A program made the position numbers and the translations under genes. Shown here piece after piece: positions 1 through 6,532 of a stretch of DNA of 7,313 nt (position 1 is the first letter of the stretch; every line of letters starts with the position of its first letter). The stretch spans positions 1 through 7,313 of the forward strand of contig JACPZR010000287.1 in the NCBI GenBank assembly GCA_016195395.1. The letters are read 5' to 3'. The notes below the pieces were generated by a model. That model was not told the DNA's origin, ran no database searches, and saw nothing but the letters and a program-made list of their open reading frames with translations. This DNA is from Spirochaetia bacterium (lineage in GTDB: Bacteria; Spirochaetota; Leptospirae; Leptospirales; Leptonemataceae).

Positions 1-392
1 ATGACGCAGAAAATGCGGCGGAGTGCGCGCTCGCGATCCGCGACACGATTGCATTTTTCAATCAGGTGAAGCCTGAATATCTGAACAAAGATCTGCGGAT
101 CGGAATCGGCATAGCCACCGGCCGTGTATTTGCGGGTAACGTCGGCTCCTACAGGCGTATGGAGTACACTGTCATTGGCGATGTTGTGAACACTGCGAGC
201 CGCCTCCAGAGCTTGACACGGGAACTTCAGACCGACATCCTGATCGACTGCAACACCCGTGATTCGATCTCCAACCGCTATGTGGTAAATCTCAAGCAGA
301 TATCGCCTCTGCGCGGCAAGACCACAGACACGGAAGTATACGCGCTCGACGGCCTTGCGAATGCCGGACCCCAGACGATCATGTTCCGATAG
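1..392 (+). CDS. Class III adenylate/guanylate cyclase, C-terminal part (5' truncated by window)
   Basis: This is the C-terminal half of a class III nucleotide cyclase catalytic domain, which makes cAMP or cGMP from ATP or GTP as a homodimer. The frame is open from base 3, so the gene begins before the window. The GTG at 66 lies inside the domain and is not a start. The core motif RIGIGIATGRVFAGNVGS is followed by RRMEYTVIGDVVNTASRLQ. In this motif the Asn at 189-191 and Arg at 201-203 match the transition-state-stabilising pair of the family. The Thr at 168-170 sits where mammalian adenylyl cyclases have the base-reading Asp, as in class IIIb bacterial enzymes. The metal-binding Asp residues and the base-selecting Lys lie upstream, so substrate choice cannot be judged here. 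About 30 residues follow the domain. A kinase gene starts 28 bases after the stop and is probably in the same operon. Assignment to the family is secure; ATP versus GTP is not. Confidence 0.93.
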   Translation, partial: DAENAAECALAIRDTIAFFNQVKPEYLNKDLRIGIGIATGRVFAGNVGSYRRMEYTVIGDVVNTASRLQSLTRELQTDILIDCNTRDSISNRYVVNLKQISPLRGKTTDTEVYALDGLANAGPQTIMFR

Positions 393-409
393 CCGCGGAA
401 ATTCCTAAC

Positions 410-415
410 GAGAGA
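410..415 (+). promoter_or_regulatory. Probable ribosome binding site of the PAS hybrid kinase
   Basis: The purine run GAGAGA ends five bases before the ATG at 421 and is the only Shine-Dalgarno-like sequence in the 28-base gap after the cyclase gene. A second ATG follows immediately at 424, so the start could be one codon later without consequence. No promoter is evident in this short gap, which supports co-transcription with the cyclase. Confidence 0.4.
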
Positions 416-420
416 CCTGA

Positions 421-1962
421 ATGATGACCTGCGATGTAACTGAGGTTGAGAAGAGCGAATCGCGCTGCAGGGAGGTGTTTGACAACGTCAGCGACTGCTT
501 GTTTATTCTCGATGTTACCGAAGCCGGCGAGTTTCTCATCGTTGAATTCAACCCTGCGGAAGAAGAGACAGTCGGCCTGAAAACGCGGGACCATTCGGGG
601 CAAAACATTCTGGATGTCCTGCCTGATGAAGTTGTTCGGCCACTTGTGGAAAACTACCGGCGCTGCATCCGTGCCGGTCACATCATACAGTATGATGAGA
701 CGATCAGGCTCCCTGTAGGAATCCGTCACTTTCACACAACGCTCATACCGATGCGAAACAACGGCGGGCGCATTCACAGGATTCTGGGAGTCTCGCGCGA
801 TGTGACGAAAGAGCGTGGACTGGAGCGGGAGTTGTCGCGCACTCAAAGAATCGAAAGTCTGGGCACTTTGGCCGGGGGCGTGGCGCACGATTTCAACAAC
901 ATTCTGGGCATCGTGTTGATGCACACCTCCCTCATTGAGCGCTCCGCCCACGACCCTGTGAAGCGGGCGCGGAGCCTCCAGGCTATCCAAACGATCACCA
1001 CGCGCGGCAGAAATTTGGTCCAACAACTGCTGACGTTTGCAAGCAAGGCCGACCTTGTTTTGTCGCCTATTGCTCCCTGCGAAGTCCTACAAGAGGCCAT
1101 TACGCTGGTCAAAGAGACATTCCCAAAGCTGATCCGAATTCGAACGTCATGCCCTTCCACGGGACTTCCCGCCATCAAGGCGGATCGTACGCAGATGCTC
1201 CAGATCATCCTGAATCTCTGCTCTAATGCCCGTGACGCCATGGTGCCGCAGGGCGGCCTGCTCCACCTATCCGCGCGCGCCGTGCATCGGGAGGAGATTA
1301 CGCGAACGCGGCTCCGCGGAAGCGCCCCACGCTTTCTAGAAATATCAGTGACTGATACAGGACATGGCATGGAGGACGCGACCAAAGCCAGGGCCTTTGA
1401 ACCATTCTTCACTACAAAACCGCACGGCTCGGGGACTGGTCTGGGTTTATCCACCGTCCATGGCATCGTGGAGCGACACGGGGGCTCCATTTGCCTTGAA
1501 TCGGCTCAGGGTAAAGGGACAGCCCTTTTCGTGTACATACCATTAGAAGAGAAAGAAGCCGTACCCGTTCAGGTGGAGATTCCAAAAGAACCGGGTTCAG
1601 TTCGCGGGACCATTCTCGTTGTAGAGGACGAAGATCTGCTCCTCAGCGCCACGGTCGGACTGCTGGAATCCGAAGGCTACGAAGTGCTGACCGCGCGCGA
1701 TGGTCTCGAAGGACTGTCCACATACCGCATCCGTCAACACCAGATATCTCTGGTCCTGTCAGACGTGGGCCTTCCCCTTCTGTCTGGAGATCAACTCTTC
1801 CGAATTGCGCGAAAGATAGACGGCAGTGCGCGCGTTATCCTGATGAGCGGGAATATGGACCCGGACGAAAAAATGGAATTGCTGCGGGCAGGAGTCAAGA
1901 ACATCATAAGCAAGCCCTTTTCCGGGGAGGCGTTGCTGGAAGCCGTGCGCGCAGCGCTGTAG
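421..1962 (+). CDS. Soluble hybrid histidine kinase, PAS-HisKA-HATPase-REC
   Basis: A 513-residue cytoplasmic sensor kinase with its own receiver; no membrane segment or signal peptide is visible. Domains in order: a PAS domain at about 12-130, ending in the typical GVSRDVTKER; a HisKA dimerisation domain with H-box VAHDFNNILG and phosphorylated His156; an HATPase_c domain with N-box NLCSNARDAM (Asn265, Asn269), G1 box DTGHGM (312-317), F-box FEPFFTTK (326-333) and G2 box GSGTGLGL (336-343); and a receiver at about 395-513. The receiver has acidic pocket residues Glu402-Asp405, phosphoacceptor Asp448 in SDVGLP, Ser476 and Lys498. All key residues are present, so it should autophosphorylate and pass phosphate to its own receiver. 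No DNA-binding or other output domain follows, so output needs a phosphotransfer partner or an allosteric role. It lies just downstream of the cyclase gene, which suggests linked signalling. The PAS ligand is unknown. Confidence 0.93.
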   Translation: MMTCDVTEVEKSESRCREVFDNVSDCLFILDVTEAGEFLIVEFNPAEEETVGLKTRDHSGQNILDVLPDEVVRPLVENYRRCIRAGHIIQYDETIRLPVGIRHFHTTLIPMRNNGGRIHRILGVSRDVTKERGLERELSRTQRIESLGTLAGGVAHDFNNILGIVLMHTSLIERSAHDPVKRARSLQAIQTITTRGRNLVQQLLTFASKADLVLSPIAPCEVLQEAITLVKETFPKLIRIRTSCPSTGLPAIKADRTQMLQIILNLCSNARDAMVPQGGLLHLSARAVHREEITRTRLRGSAPRFLEISVTDTGHGMEDATKARAFEPFFTTKPHGSGTGLGLSTVHGIVERHGGSICLESAQGKGTALFVYIPLEEKEAVPVQVEIPKEPGSVRGTILVVEDEDLLLSATVGLLESEGYEVLTARDGLEGLSTYRIRQHQISLVLSDVGLPLLSGDQLFRIARKIDGSARVILMSGNMDPDEKMELLRAGVKNIISKPFSGEALLEAVRAAL

Positions 1963-1964
1963 AA

Positions 1965-1988
1965 ACCCGGAAGACTGGAGTCACGGGT
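1965..1988. terminator. Possible shared hairpin between convergent genes
   Basis: The 25 bases between the two convergent stop codons contain ACCCG (1965-1969) pairing with CGGGT (1984-1988), with an inner GAC/GTC pairing (1973-1975 with 1980-1982). A hairpin here could end transcription from both sides. There is no T-run on either strand and the stem is short, so this is a weak call. Confidence 0.2.
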
Positions 1989-3670
1989 CAAACAGTGGGA
2001 TCAGAGGCGGTTTTAAACGTTAGGCGGAACTGCGTTCCAGACCCTTGTCGGCTGTAGACATCCACAGTCCCTCCACAGGCGTGCATGTTCCCATAGACAA
2101 CCGGAAGACCCAGGCCGGTACCGTGCGTCTTCGTGGTGAAGTAAGGATCAAACACGCGCCGCAGAGTATCGGGATCCATGCCGGCCCCTGTATCCGTTAC
2201 AATCAACTCCACCCGCTGTTCGGCGGGCAGAGGTGCGGCCGCAAAATCAATCGAACCTCCCGAAGGCGGCATGGCATCACGCGCATTAATCAGAAGGTTC
2301 AGGATTACCTGTTCAAACATGGAGGGATCAAATAGGATATGTGGAAGGGAGGATTCTACTGCAATCTGAATGGTAATGTTCTTTGGAAAGAGCTCGTGGG
2401 CCATGTTCACGGTAGCCGGAAGAAGATCCTGTATGGCCAAAGATTGCAGGCCGGCAGGCTTACGCCCCGAAAAATCAAGGAGCTGGCGCACCAGTCGGCT
2501 CCCCCTGTGCACGGTCTCGGCTATGGCCTCCAAGCGGGCCGCTGAACGCTCCTCTACGTTATGCGCTTTCTGAATCAACTGAGCGTTCGCGAGAATGATG
2601 CCCAGAATATTGTTGAAATCATGCGAAATCCCGGCGGCCAGCAGACCTACGCTCTCCAAGCGCAGAATCCGCTCACGCGCCGTCTCTACCATTTTCAAAC
2701 GCTCTTCTGTGCGGACAAGATCCGTGATGTCCCGTCCTTCCGAAATGATGTAGGCCACCCGGCCGTCGAGAAAGTACGGCCCTACGGAACAATCAATGTC
2801 GCGCTGTCTGCCTGCGGCATCGCGACTCTGCACATGAAAACGCCTGCTCACGCCGGATGCCGCGCTTTCTACAGCTTCCCGGACCAGCGCACGGTCTTCC
2901 AGTGACCACCAAGGAGCCTCCCAAAAAAGACGGCCCACAATCTCTTCTTCTTTTGCCGCAATGAAACGCTGCGTGGCGCCGTTGGTTCGAATGACAGAAC
3001 CGTCAACGTTCAGGAAGCTGATCAATCCAAATGTCTGATCAAGAATGGCATCGAACGCCGCATGCGATTGACGTTCCCGTTCCTGAGCCGTCAACAGATC
3101 AAGGCGATTCCGTTCGCTGTCAAGAAGGGCGTCCTTGGCCATCCGGTACGGCACCACAGCGGTCAACGTCAACAAAGACGCCACCACGATGATCATTGTG
3201 ATCACTAGAACGTAATTCACGGGAGGCGGCGCAGGAAGAATCCCTGCGCGCAACAGGAGGGCAAAACACACACCTGCCAGAACCGAGACCACCGCGAAGA
3301 TCCATGCAGCGCGTTCACCGTACAACCATCCGAGAATTGCTGTGAGGGGGAGGCAGAGCAGATACCCGGGCGCCAGGGGACCCCCACTGACAGTCATCGC
3401 AACCACCATTGCAAGGAACAGAAGCGTTACCAGCATGGCGGCCGCACGGCGCCACTGTCCTCTATACCAAAACCAGATGCCCGGCACCACAAGAATCAAA
3501 ACCACGTAGGCTGCGTAGACCCGCCCGCCCTGCTCTGGATAGAAGAGTCGTTGGACGATGATGGTCAGCAACGCAAGCATCCCTACCGCCGGGATAAGGG
3601 ACATGGACAGACGCTTTGCGACGCGGTCGCGCATCTGCTCATCGATCTGGTCCACCTGTCCTTGTTTCAA
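1988..3670 (-). CDS. Membrane PAS histidine kinase (six predicted helices, no receiver)
   Basis: A 560-residue sensor kinase. The N-terminal half has about six hydrophobic segments (near 23-43, 51-69, 76-94, 100-116, 121-141 and 151-173) with short loops, so the signal is probably sensed within or near the membrane. I do not recognise the membrane module. A short charged linker (about 178-202) leads to a PAS domain at about 203-322, ending GRDITDLV. HisKA follows with H-box ISHDFNNILG and His350. HATPase_c has N-box NLLINARDAM (Asn458, Asn462), G1 box DTGAGM (493-498), F-box FDPYFTTK (507-514) and G2 box GTGLGL (517-522). The kinase core looks complete. Unlike the other two kinases here it has no receiver, so its phosphate target lies elsewhere. 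The start is TTG, four bases after the stop of the upstream kinase fragment, with AGG seven bases upstream. An ATG at codon 13 or 23 is possible but has no clearer ribosome site. Confidence 0.92.
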   Translation of the reverse strand: MKQGQVDQIDEQMRDRVAKRLSMSLIPAVGMLALLTIIVQRLFYPEQGGRVYAAYVVLILVVPGIWFWYRGQWRRAAAMLVTLLFLAMVVAMTVSGGPLAPGYLLCLPLTAILGWLYGERAAWIFAVVSVLAGVCFALLLRAGILPAPPPVNYVLVITMIIVVASLLTLTAVVPYRMAKDALLDSERNRLDLLTAQERERQSHAAFDAILDQTFGLISFLNVDGSVIRTNGATQRFIAAKEEEIVGRLFWEAPWWSLEDRALVREAVESAASGVSRRFHVQSRDAAGRQRDIDCSVGPYFLDGRVAYIISEGRDITDLVRTEERLKMVETARERILRLESVGLLAAGISHDFNNILGIILANAQLIQKAHNVEERSAARLEAIAETVHRGSRLVRQLLDFSGRKPAGLQSLAIQDLLPATVNMAHELFPKNITIQIAVESSLPHILFDPSMFEQVILNLLINARDAMPPSGGSIDFAAAPLPAEQRVELIVTDTGAGMDPDTLRRVFDPYFTTKTHGTGLGLPVVYGNMHACGGTVDVYSRQGSGTQFRLTFKTASDPTV

Positions 3671-3674
3671 TGGA

Positions 3675-4538
3675 CTACCTGCGGAGAACGTCTTCGATCG
3701 CGTTAAGCAGCTCGTCTAAGTCGTATGGTTTCTGGATGAAGCCCTGCACGCCTCCGGCCCCCAAGGTCGACTTGACTCCCGGCTCAATGAACCCGCTGGC
3801 GATGATCAGGAGGACGGAAGGATCAAGGATTTTAAGTCTCTTAAACAGCTCTTCCCCGCCCATTTTAGGCAGACCCAAATCAGAGATGACCATAGAAATT
3901 CTGCCAAGATTTTCCTGGTAGAGCGACAATGCTTGTTCTCCGTCGTCAGCCGTTAGGACCGTGTAACCGGTTGACTCCAAGAGCTCCCTTACGGCGTCGC
4001 GCATCATTGGCTCATCTTCCACGACGAGAATTGTTTCTGTGCCTCCGGTCGGTTGATTCATTGTCATCTGCTGTTGCGCCGCTGCCGGCGCCTCGTCCGG
4101 CACAGGAAAGTAGCAGTGGAAAGCACTTCCTTTGCCCGGCTCACTGTCAACCGTAACTCGGCCTCCATGGCTTTCCATGATGCCGAAAACCAGCGACAAA
4201 CCCAGCCCTGTTCCCCGCCCACGCTCCTTGGTGGAAAAAAATGGTTCAAAAATTCTCTGCCGCGTGGCTTCGTCCATGCCGCTGCCAGTGTCCGACACGG
4301 TGAGGATAACGCAGCGCTCCCGGCTGCCCGCGGAGACCGGGTCTATTTCCACCCGCGTGGAGATCCGGAGGGTCCCTCCGCTGGGCATGGCATCGCGCGC
4401 GTTCACGCACAGATTCAAGATGACTTGATGGATATGTGTGGGATCCGCCTTTACGAGTGGAATGCCTGCGCCAAGGTCCAGCTCAAGCGCAATCGCCTTG
4501 GGAAAGATGCCGCGGATTAACGTCTCAACGGTCGTCAC
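3675..4538 (-). CDS. 3' piece of broken hybrid kinase: HATPase and receiver, no phosphorylatable His
   Basis: From the only available start in this frame (GTG at 4538) this would be 287 residues, but the homologous reading frame extends upstream to about 4656, encoding SVEAIKTAAGRG and then VKQLLLFARKSE. That stretch is the second HisKA helix, so the GTG is internal and probably not a real start; AGG lies only two bases before it. Numbered from the GTG, the ATPase domain has N-box NLCVNARDAM (Asn42, Asn46), G1 box DTGSGM (83-88), F-box FEPFFSTK (97-104) and G2 box GRGTGLGL (107-114). After an Ala/Gln-rich linker (about 148-165) comes a receiver with Glu174-Asp175, phosphoacceptor Asp220 in SDLGLP, Ser248 and Lys270. 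All of these residues look intact, suggesting the break is recent. If expressed alone it would bind ATP but could not autophosphorylate on His; the receiver might still accept phosphate from another kinase. Confidence 0.7.
   Translation of the reverse strand: MTTVETLIRGIFPKAIALELDLGAGIPLVKADPTHIHQVILNLCVNARDAMPSGGTLRISTRVEIDPVSAGSRERCVILTVSDTGSGMDEATRQRIFEPFFSTKERGRGTGLGLSLVFGIMESHGGRVTVDSEPGKGSAFHCYFPVPDEAPAAAQQQMTMNQPTGGTETILVVEDEPMMRDAVRELLESTGYTVLTADDGEQALSLYQENLGRISMVISDLGLPKMGGEELFKRLKILDPSVLLIIASGFIEPGVKSTLGAGGVQGFIQKPYDLDELLNAIEDVLRR
3677..3682 (-). promoter_or_regulatory. Ribosome binding site of the membrane PAS kinase, overlapping the upstream stop codon
   Basis: On the minus strand GCAGGT precedes the TTG start at 3670, with the AGG core seven bases away. 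The last base of this site is the T of the upstream gene's TAG stop. This placement, together with the four-base gap between stop and start, is what is expected for translational coupling and is the main argument for the TTG start. Confidence 0.45.
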
Positions 4539-4639
4539 GACCTCGTTCAGAGCGACGGTCCGGATACTCGTCTCCGACTTTCTGGCAAAGAGGAGCAGCT
4601 GCTTGACAATATCCGTTCCTCTGCCGGCAGCCGTCTTTA

Positions 4640-4670
4640 TAGCCTCGACGCTATGCGGCGCTGACGTAAA
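4640..4670 (-). other. Deletion junction inside the broken kinase gene
   Basis: On the minus strand the PAS frame reads IYVSAA and then TAG (4653-4651), where PAS domains normally continue YVSxAYE. In the next frame the same bases start reading HSVEAIKT, which lines up with RSLQAIQT and ARLEAIAE in the two intact kinases, just after their H-box helix. The breakpoint therefore lies at about 4648-4656. Only a four-base direct repeat (CGTC, twice within 20 bases) is seen across it, so the mechanism is not evident. Confidence 0.65.
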
Positions 4671-6411
4671 TGGTTCCGCCGCTGTGAGGCGTCATAACCC
4701 ACAGTACGTCCTCGATATTGGCCCCGAGCTCCTTGAAAAGCCTGTCGCTTGCGGTGACCTTGTCAAAGGAGTCGCTCAGGCGCGCGGCCATGTTGTTAAG
4801 CGACGAGGACAGCGCCGCAATTTCCTCCAGCCGGCTTGGGAGAGCCCGCTCCGTCAGGTTTCCCGCGGAAATCGCCTGAGTGGCGGACGCCAGACGGCGA
4901 ATGGGCGCCGTCACCAGCCCGGCAAGCACCGCAGCAACCAAAAGTGATGCCACCAATGCAACCGACACAACAATCGCAGCCTGGCTGTGTCCTGCTTGTA
5001 TCCCCGCCAAGTAATACGAGGTGGGCATGCAGCTGACAACAATCCAATCCACACCCTTCGACGCGTTCCGGTAAGCGCCTGCGCGCAGGAGCCATCCTGC
5101 ACGTGACAGAGGACGCTCCGTTATAACGTCAAACCGTCCCTCGACAGGTTGGTCGAGCGCCGCAAGACCGCCGCTCCGGGCCGACAGCTGCTTGATGGCG
5201 CTTGTCACCACCACGTCCTGTGCCGCCTGCAGGGGGCCCCCTGTATCATCTTTGCTTGCAGCGCTGATGAAATGCCCCACGCGGTCCACCACAAAGACGC
5301 GGCCATGTTCAATGATGGCTCCTTTCAGAAGACGCTGGAGTTTGAGATAACGCTCCGAACCATCCAGGCGCGGATATTCGTCCAAGAAATCGTCCATTTG
5401 CAGTCGCAGATTTCCGTCGATCTCCTTTTGGAGCCGGATCGCGAGCTTGTTTGCCGCGGTTTCGGACGCTTGAAGCGTGACATAGGCCGTCGTACCTACC
5501 ATGATGAGGACGAATAGAATCAGCGGCCCCGCAATGAACATGCGGATGGGCACAACATTCCACGCTGTGTCCTTGTCACTTACGGATTCGACGCGTGCCC
5601 AACCAACGTCCTTGTAGCGGAATTCCATCTGTCGAACGTGCCCGGGGATATCAGCCCAGAATATTCCGAACCGTCGCGCAAGCGGCAGTAGAAAGAGCAT
5701 TGCAAAGGGCGACAGAATCCACGTCACCACAGTGGTAAAAAACAAAGCCGGCGTTATGTTTCTGTAGGAAATTTCCGCTGTAAACTTGCCGGAGCATATG
5801 TATCCCCAGAGCTCCGGCTCTATGAGGAGAAAAATAAGGACGAAGGATACATACCAGCCCCAGGTCCGCAGTCTGCGGAAATCCGGATTACGTCCTATAA
5901 ACTGATACGCTATCCAGAAGCATGCAGGATTTATAAAATAGCCCAAAAGCCAGTCGAGGAGAAAATCTGGGGGCACACCCTCAATGATATCTGATACACC
6001 GTACGCAAACGGCACTATCACAAGCGCAGGATACCCAAAGAGAACTAAACAGGCGAATACGGCAAGGTCCTTCAAGGATTCGAACGTCTGTGCGCCGGGC
6101 ACCAGCACGATCGACGAGCCCACATAGCCGGAAGCCAAAACCAGCACGAACGTCAACGGCATGCTGATCAACGCTTTGAAGTCCCATGACTGCCGTTCTA
6201 ATCCCAGGCCCCAGCGCCCCCCCGGCTTGAACGTACATCCGGCATATGCGAGAATCATCAGGACAATGCCCAGTGTGTAGCCAAACCTACCCCATGCATC
6301 CATCAGCGGGAGTGGCACAGAACTGAAGAGGGACTCTGACCAGTGAAGGAGACGCTGTGCCATCCTGATACTGCGTAAGAAATTCGCCGCGTGGGCAAGA
6401 ACATTTCTCAC
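4651..6411 (-). CDS. 5' piece of broken hybrid kinase: membrane sensor, Cache-like region, HAMP, start of PAS
   Basis: This open frame encodes 586 residues. The N-terminal part has about six hydrophobic segments (near 43-58, 81-97, 115-139, 147-171, 185-200 and 220-246) in a module I cannot name. A further helix at about 291-311 leads into a region of about 165 residues (312-476), likely outside the membrane, with a helical start and VFVVDRVGHFISAA, resembling Cache-type ligand sensors. A last helix (478-500) is followed by a HAMP domain (about 500-553; APIRRLASATQAISAGNL) and the first strand of PAS (DVLWVMTPHSGGTIYVS), where the frame ends. As it stands it senses but has no kinase. The start is uncertain: GTG at 6411 lacks a clear ribosome site, and in-frame ATG codons at 6363 (codon 17) and 6303 (codon 37) are alternatives that lose no membrane helix. 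Its nearest upstream neighbour on the same strand is murB. Confidence 0.75.
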   Translation of the reverse strand: MRNVLAHAANFLRSIRMAQRLLHWSESLFSSVPLPLMDAWGRFGYTLGIVLMILAYAGCTFKPGGRWGLGLERQSWDFKALISMPLTFVLVLASGYVGSSIVLVPGAQTFESLKDLAVFACLVLFGYPALVIVPFAYGVSDIIEGVPPDFLLDWLLGYFINPACFWIAYQFIGRNPDFRRLRTWGWYVSFVLIFLLIEPELWGYICSGKFTAEISYRNITPALFFTTVVTWILSPFAMLFLLPLARRFGIFWADIPGHVRQMEFRYKDVGWARVESVSDKDTAWNVVPIRMFIAGPLILFVLIMVGTTAYVTLQASETAANKLAIRLQKEIDGNLRLQMDDFLDEYPRLDGSERYLKLQRLLKGAIIEHGRVFVVDRVGHFISAASKDDTGGPLQAAQDVVVTSAIKQLSARSGGLAALDQPVEGRFDVITERPLSRAGWLLRAGAYRNASKGVDWIVVSCMPTSYYLAGIQAGHSQAAIVVSVALVASLLVAAVLAGLVTAPIRRLASATQAISAGNLTERALPSRLEEIAALSSSLNNMAARLSDSFDKVTASDRLFKELGANIEDVLWVMTPHSGGTIYVSAA

Positions 6412-6470
6412 GCATTACTGCGCAAATATTGCTTTTTTACGCAAAGCGGTTTCAGCTGGACCGACGCTCC
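6412..6470 (-). promoter_or_regulatory. AT-rich patch, possible promoter region of the broken kinase gene
   Basis: In an otherwise GC-rich stretch, 6424-6445 is AT-rich with a six-base T-run on the plus strand (6433-6438). On the minus strand this gives TTGCGT followed by an A-tract and AATATT just upstream of the kinase gene. A TTGCGT box could act as -35, but no good -10 box lies at the usual distance. The place is right for a promoter; the boxes are not convincing. Confidence 0.25.
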
Positions 6471-6475
6471 GCGAC

Positions 6476-6528
6476 GTGAGAACCATCGCACCGCCGGCTT
6501 CACTTCGCAGCCGGATCGTGGCTCTCGC
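6476..6528 (-). terminator. Interrupted inverted repeat after murB, possible terminator
   Basis: Just past the murB stop, an outer stem pairs 6476-6485 with 6519-6528 (one mismatch, one G-T pair). An inner stem pairs CCGGCT (6494-6499) with AGCCGG (6509-6514) around a nine-base loop. No T-run follows on the minus strand, so it is not a standard intrinsic terminator. It could be a structured 3' end, a Rho-independent site of a U-poor type, or a dispersed palindromic repeat. Confidence 0.3.
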
Positions 6529-6532
6529 TGCG

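Larger units (their letters stand above)
3675..6411 (-). pseudogene. Broken membrane hybrid histidine kinase gene (two out-of-frame pieces with internal deletion)
   Basis: Read together, the two pieces form one hybrid kinase: membrane sensor, extracytoplasmic domain, HAMP, PAS, HisKA, HATPase, REC. The first piece stops at 4651 right after the first strand of PAS. The second continues in a different frame from the second helix of HisKA. The missing part, about 100 residues of PAS plus roughly 30 residues including the H-box, is not encoded in any frame between them, whereas both other kinases here carry HDFNN. The gene therefore cannot make a histidine-phosphorylated kinase even if ribosomes changed frame. 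Read errors alone would not remove this much sequence; an assembly collapse between related kinases could. The downstream kinase remains intact. Confidence 0.75.

Noticed and set aside
66..68. GTG as start of the cyclase gene
   Set aside because: The same frame is open to base 3 and encodes further cyclase-domain sequence (AAECALAIRDTI), so the gene is cut by the window edge.
379..1490. Two 215-codon open frames on the minus strand opposite the soluble kinase
   Set aside because: They are antisense to a kinase with every expected motif in frame, show no recognisable domain and overlap each other in part. They are a by-product of GC-rich codon use.
4539..4691. Simple frameshift or programmed ribosomal frameshift joining the two kinase pieces
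   Set aside because: A change of frame would not restore the missing PAS remainder and H-box, and there is no slippery heptamer at the junction. A deletion explains the data better.
4053..4947. Plus-strand open frames of 155 and 169 codons opposite the broken kinase
   Set aside because: The minus-strand frames carry conserved ATPase, receiver and HAMP motifs; the plus-strand translations show no domain and no convincing start signal.
6422..6438. Intrinsic terminator on the plus strand (GCAA/TTGC hairpin followed by T6)
   Set aside because: The stem is only four pairs and no plus-strand gene ends upstream of it; the nearest plus-strand gene stops at 1962.
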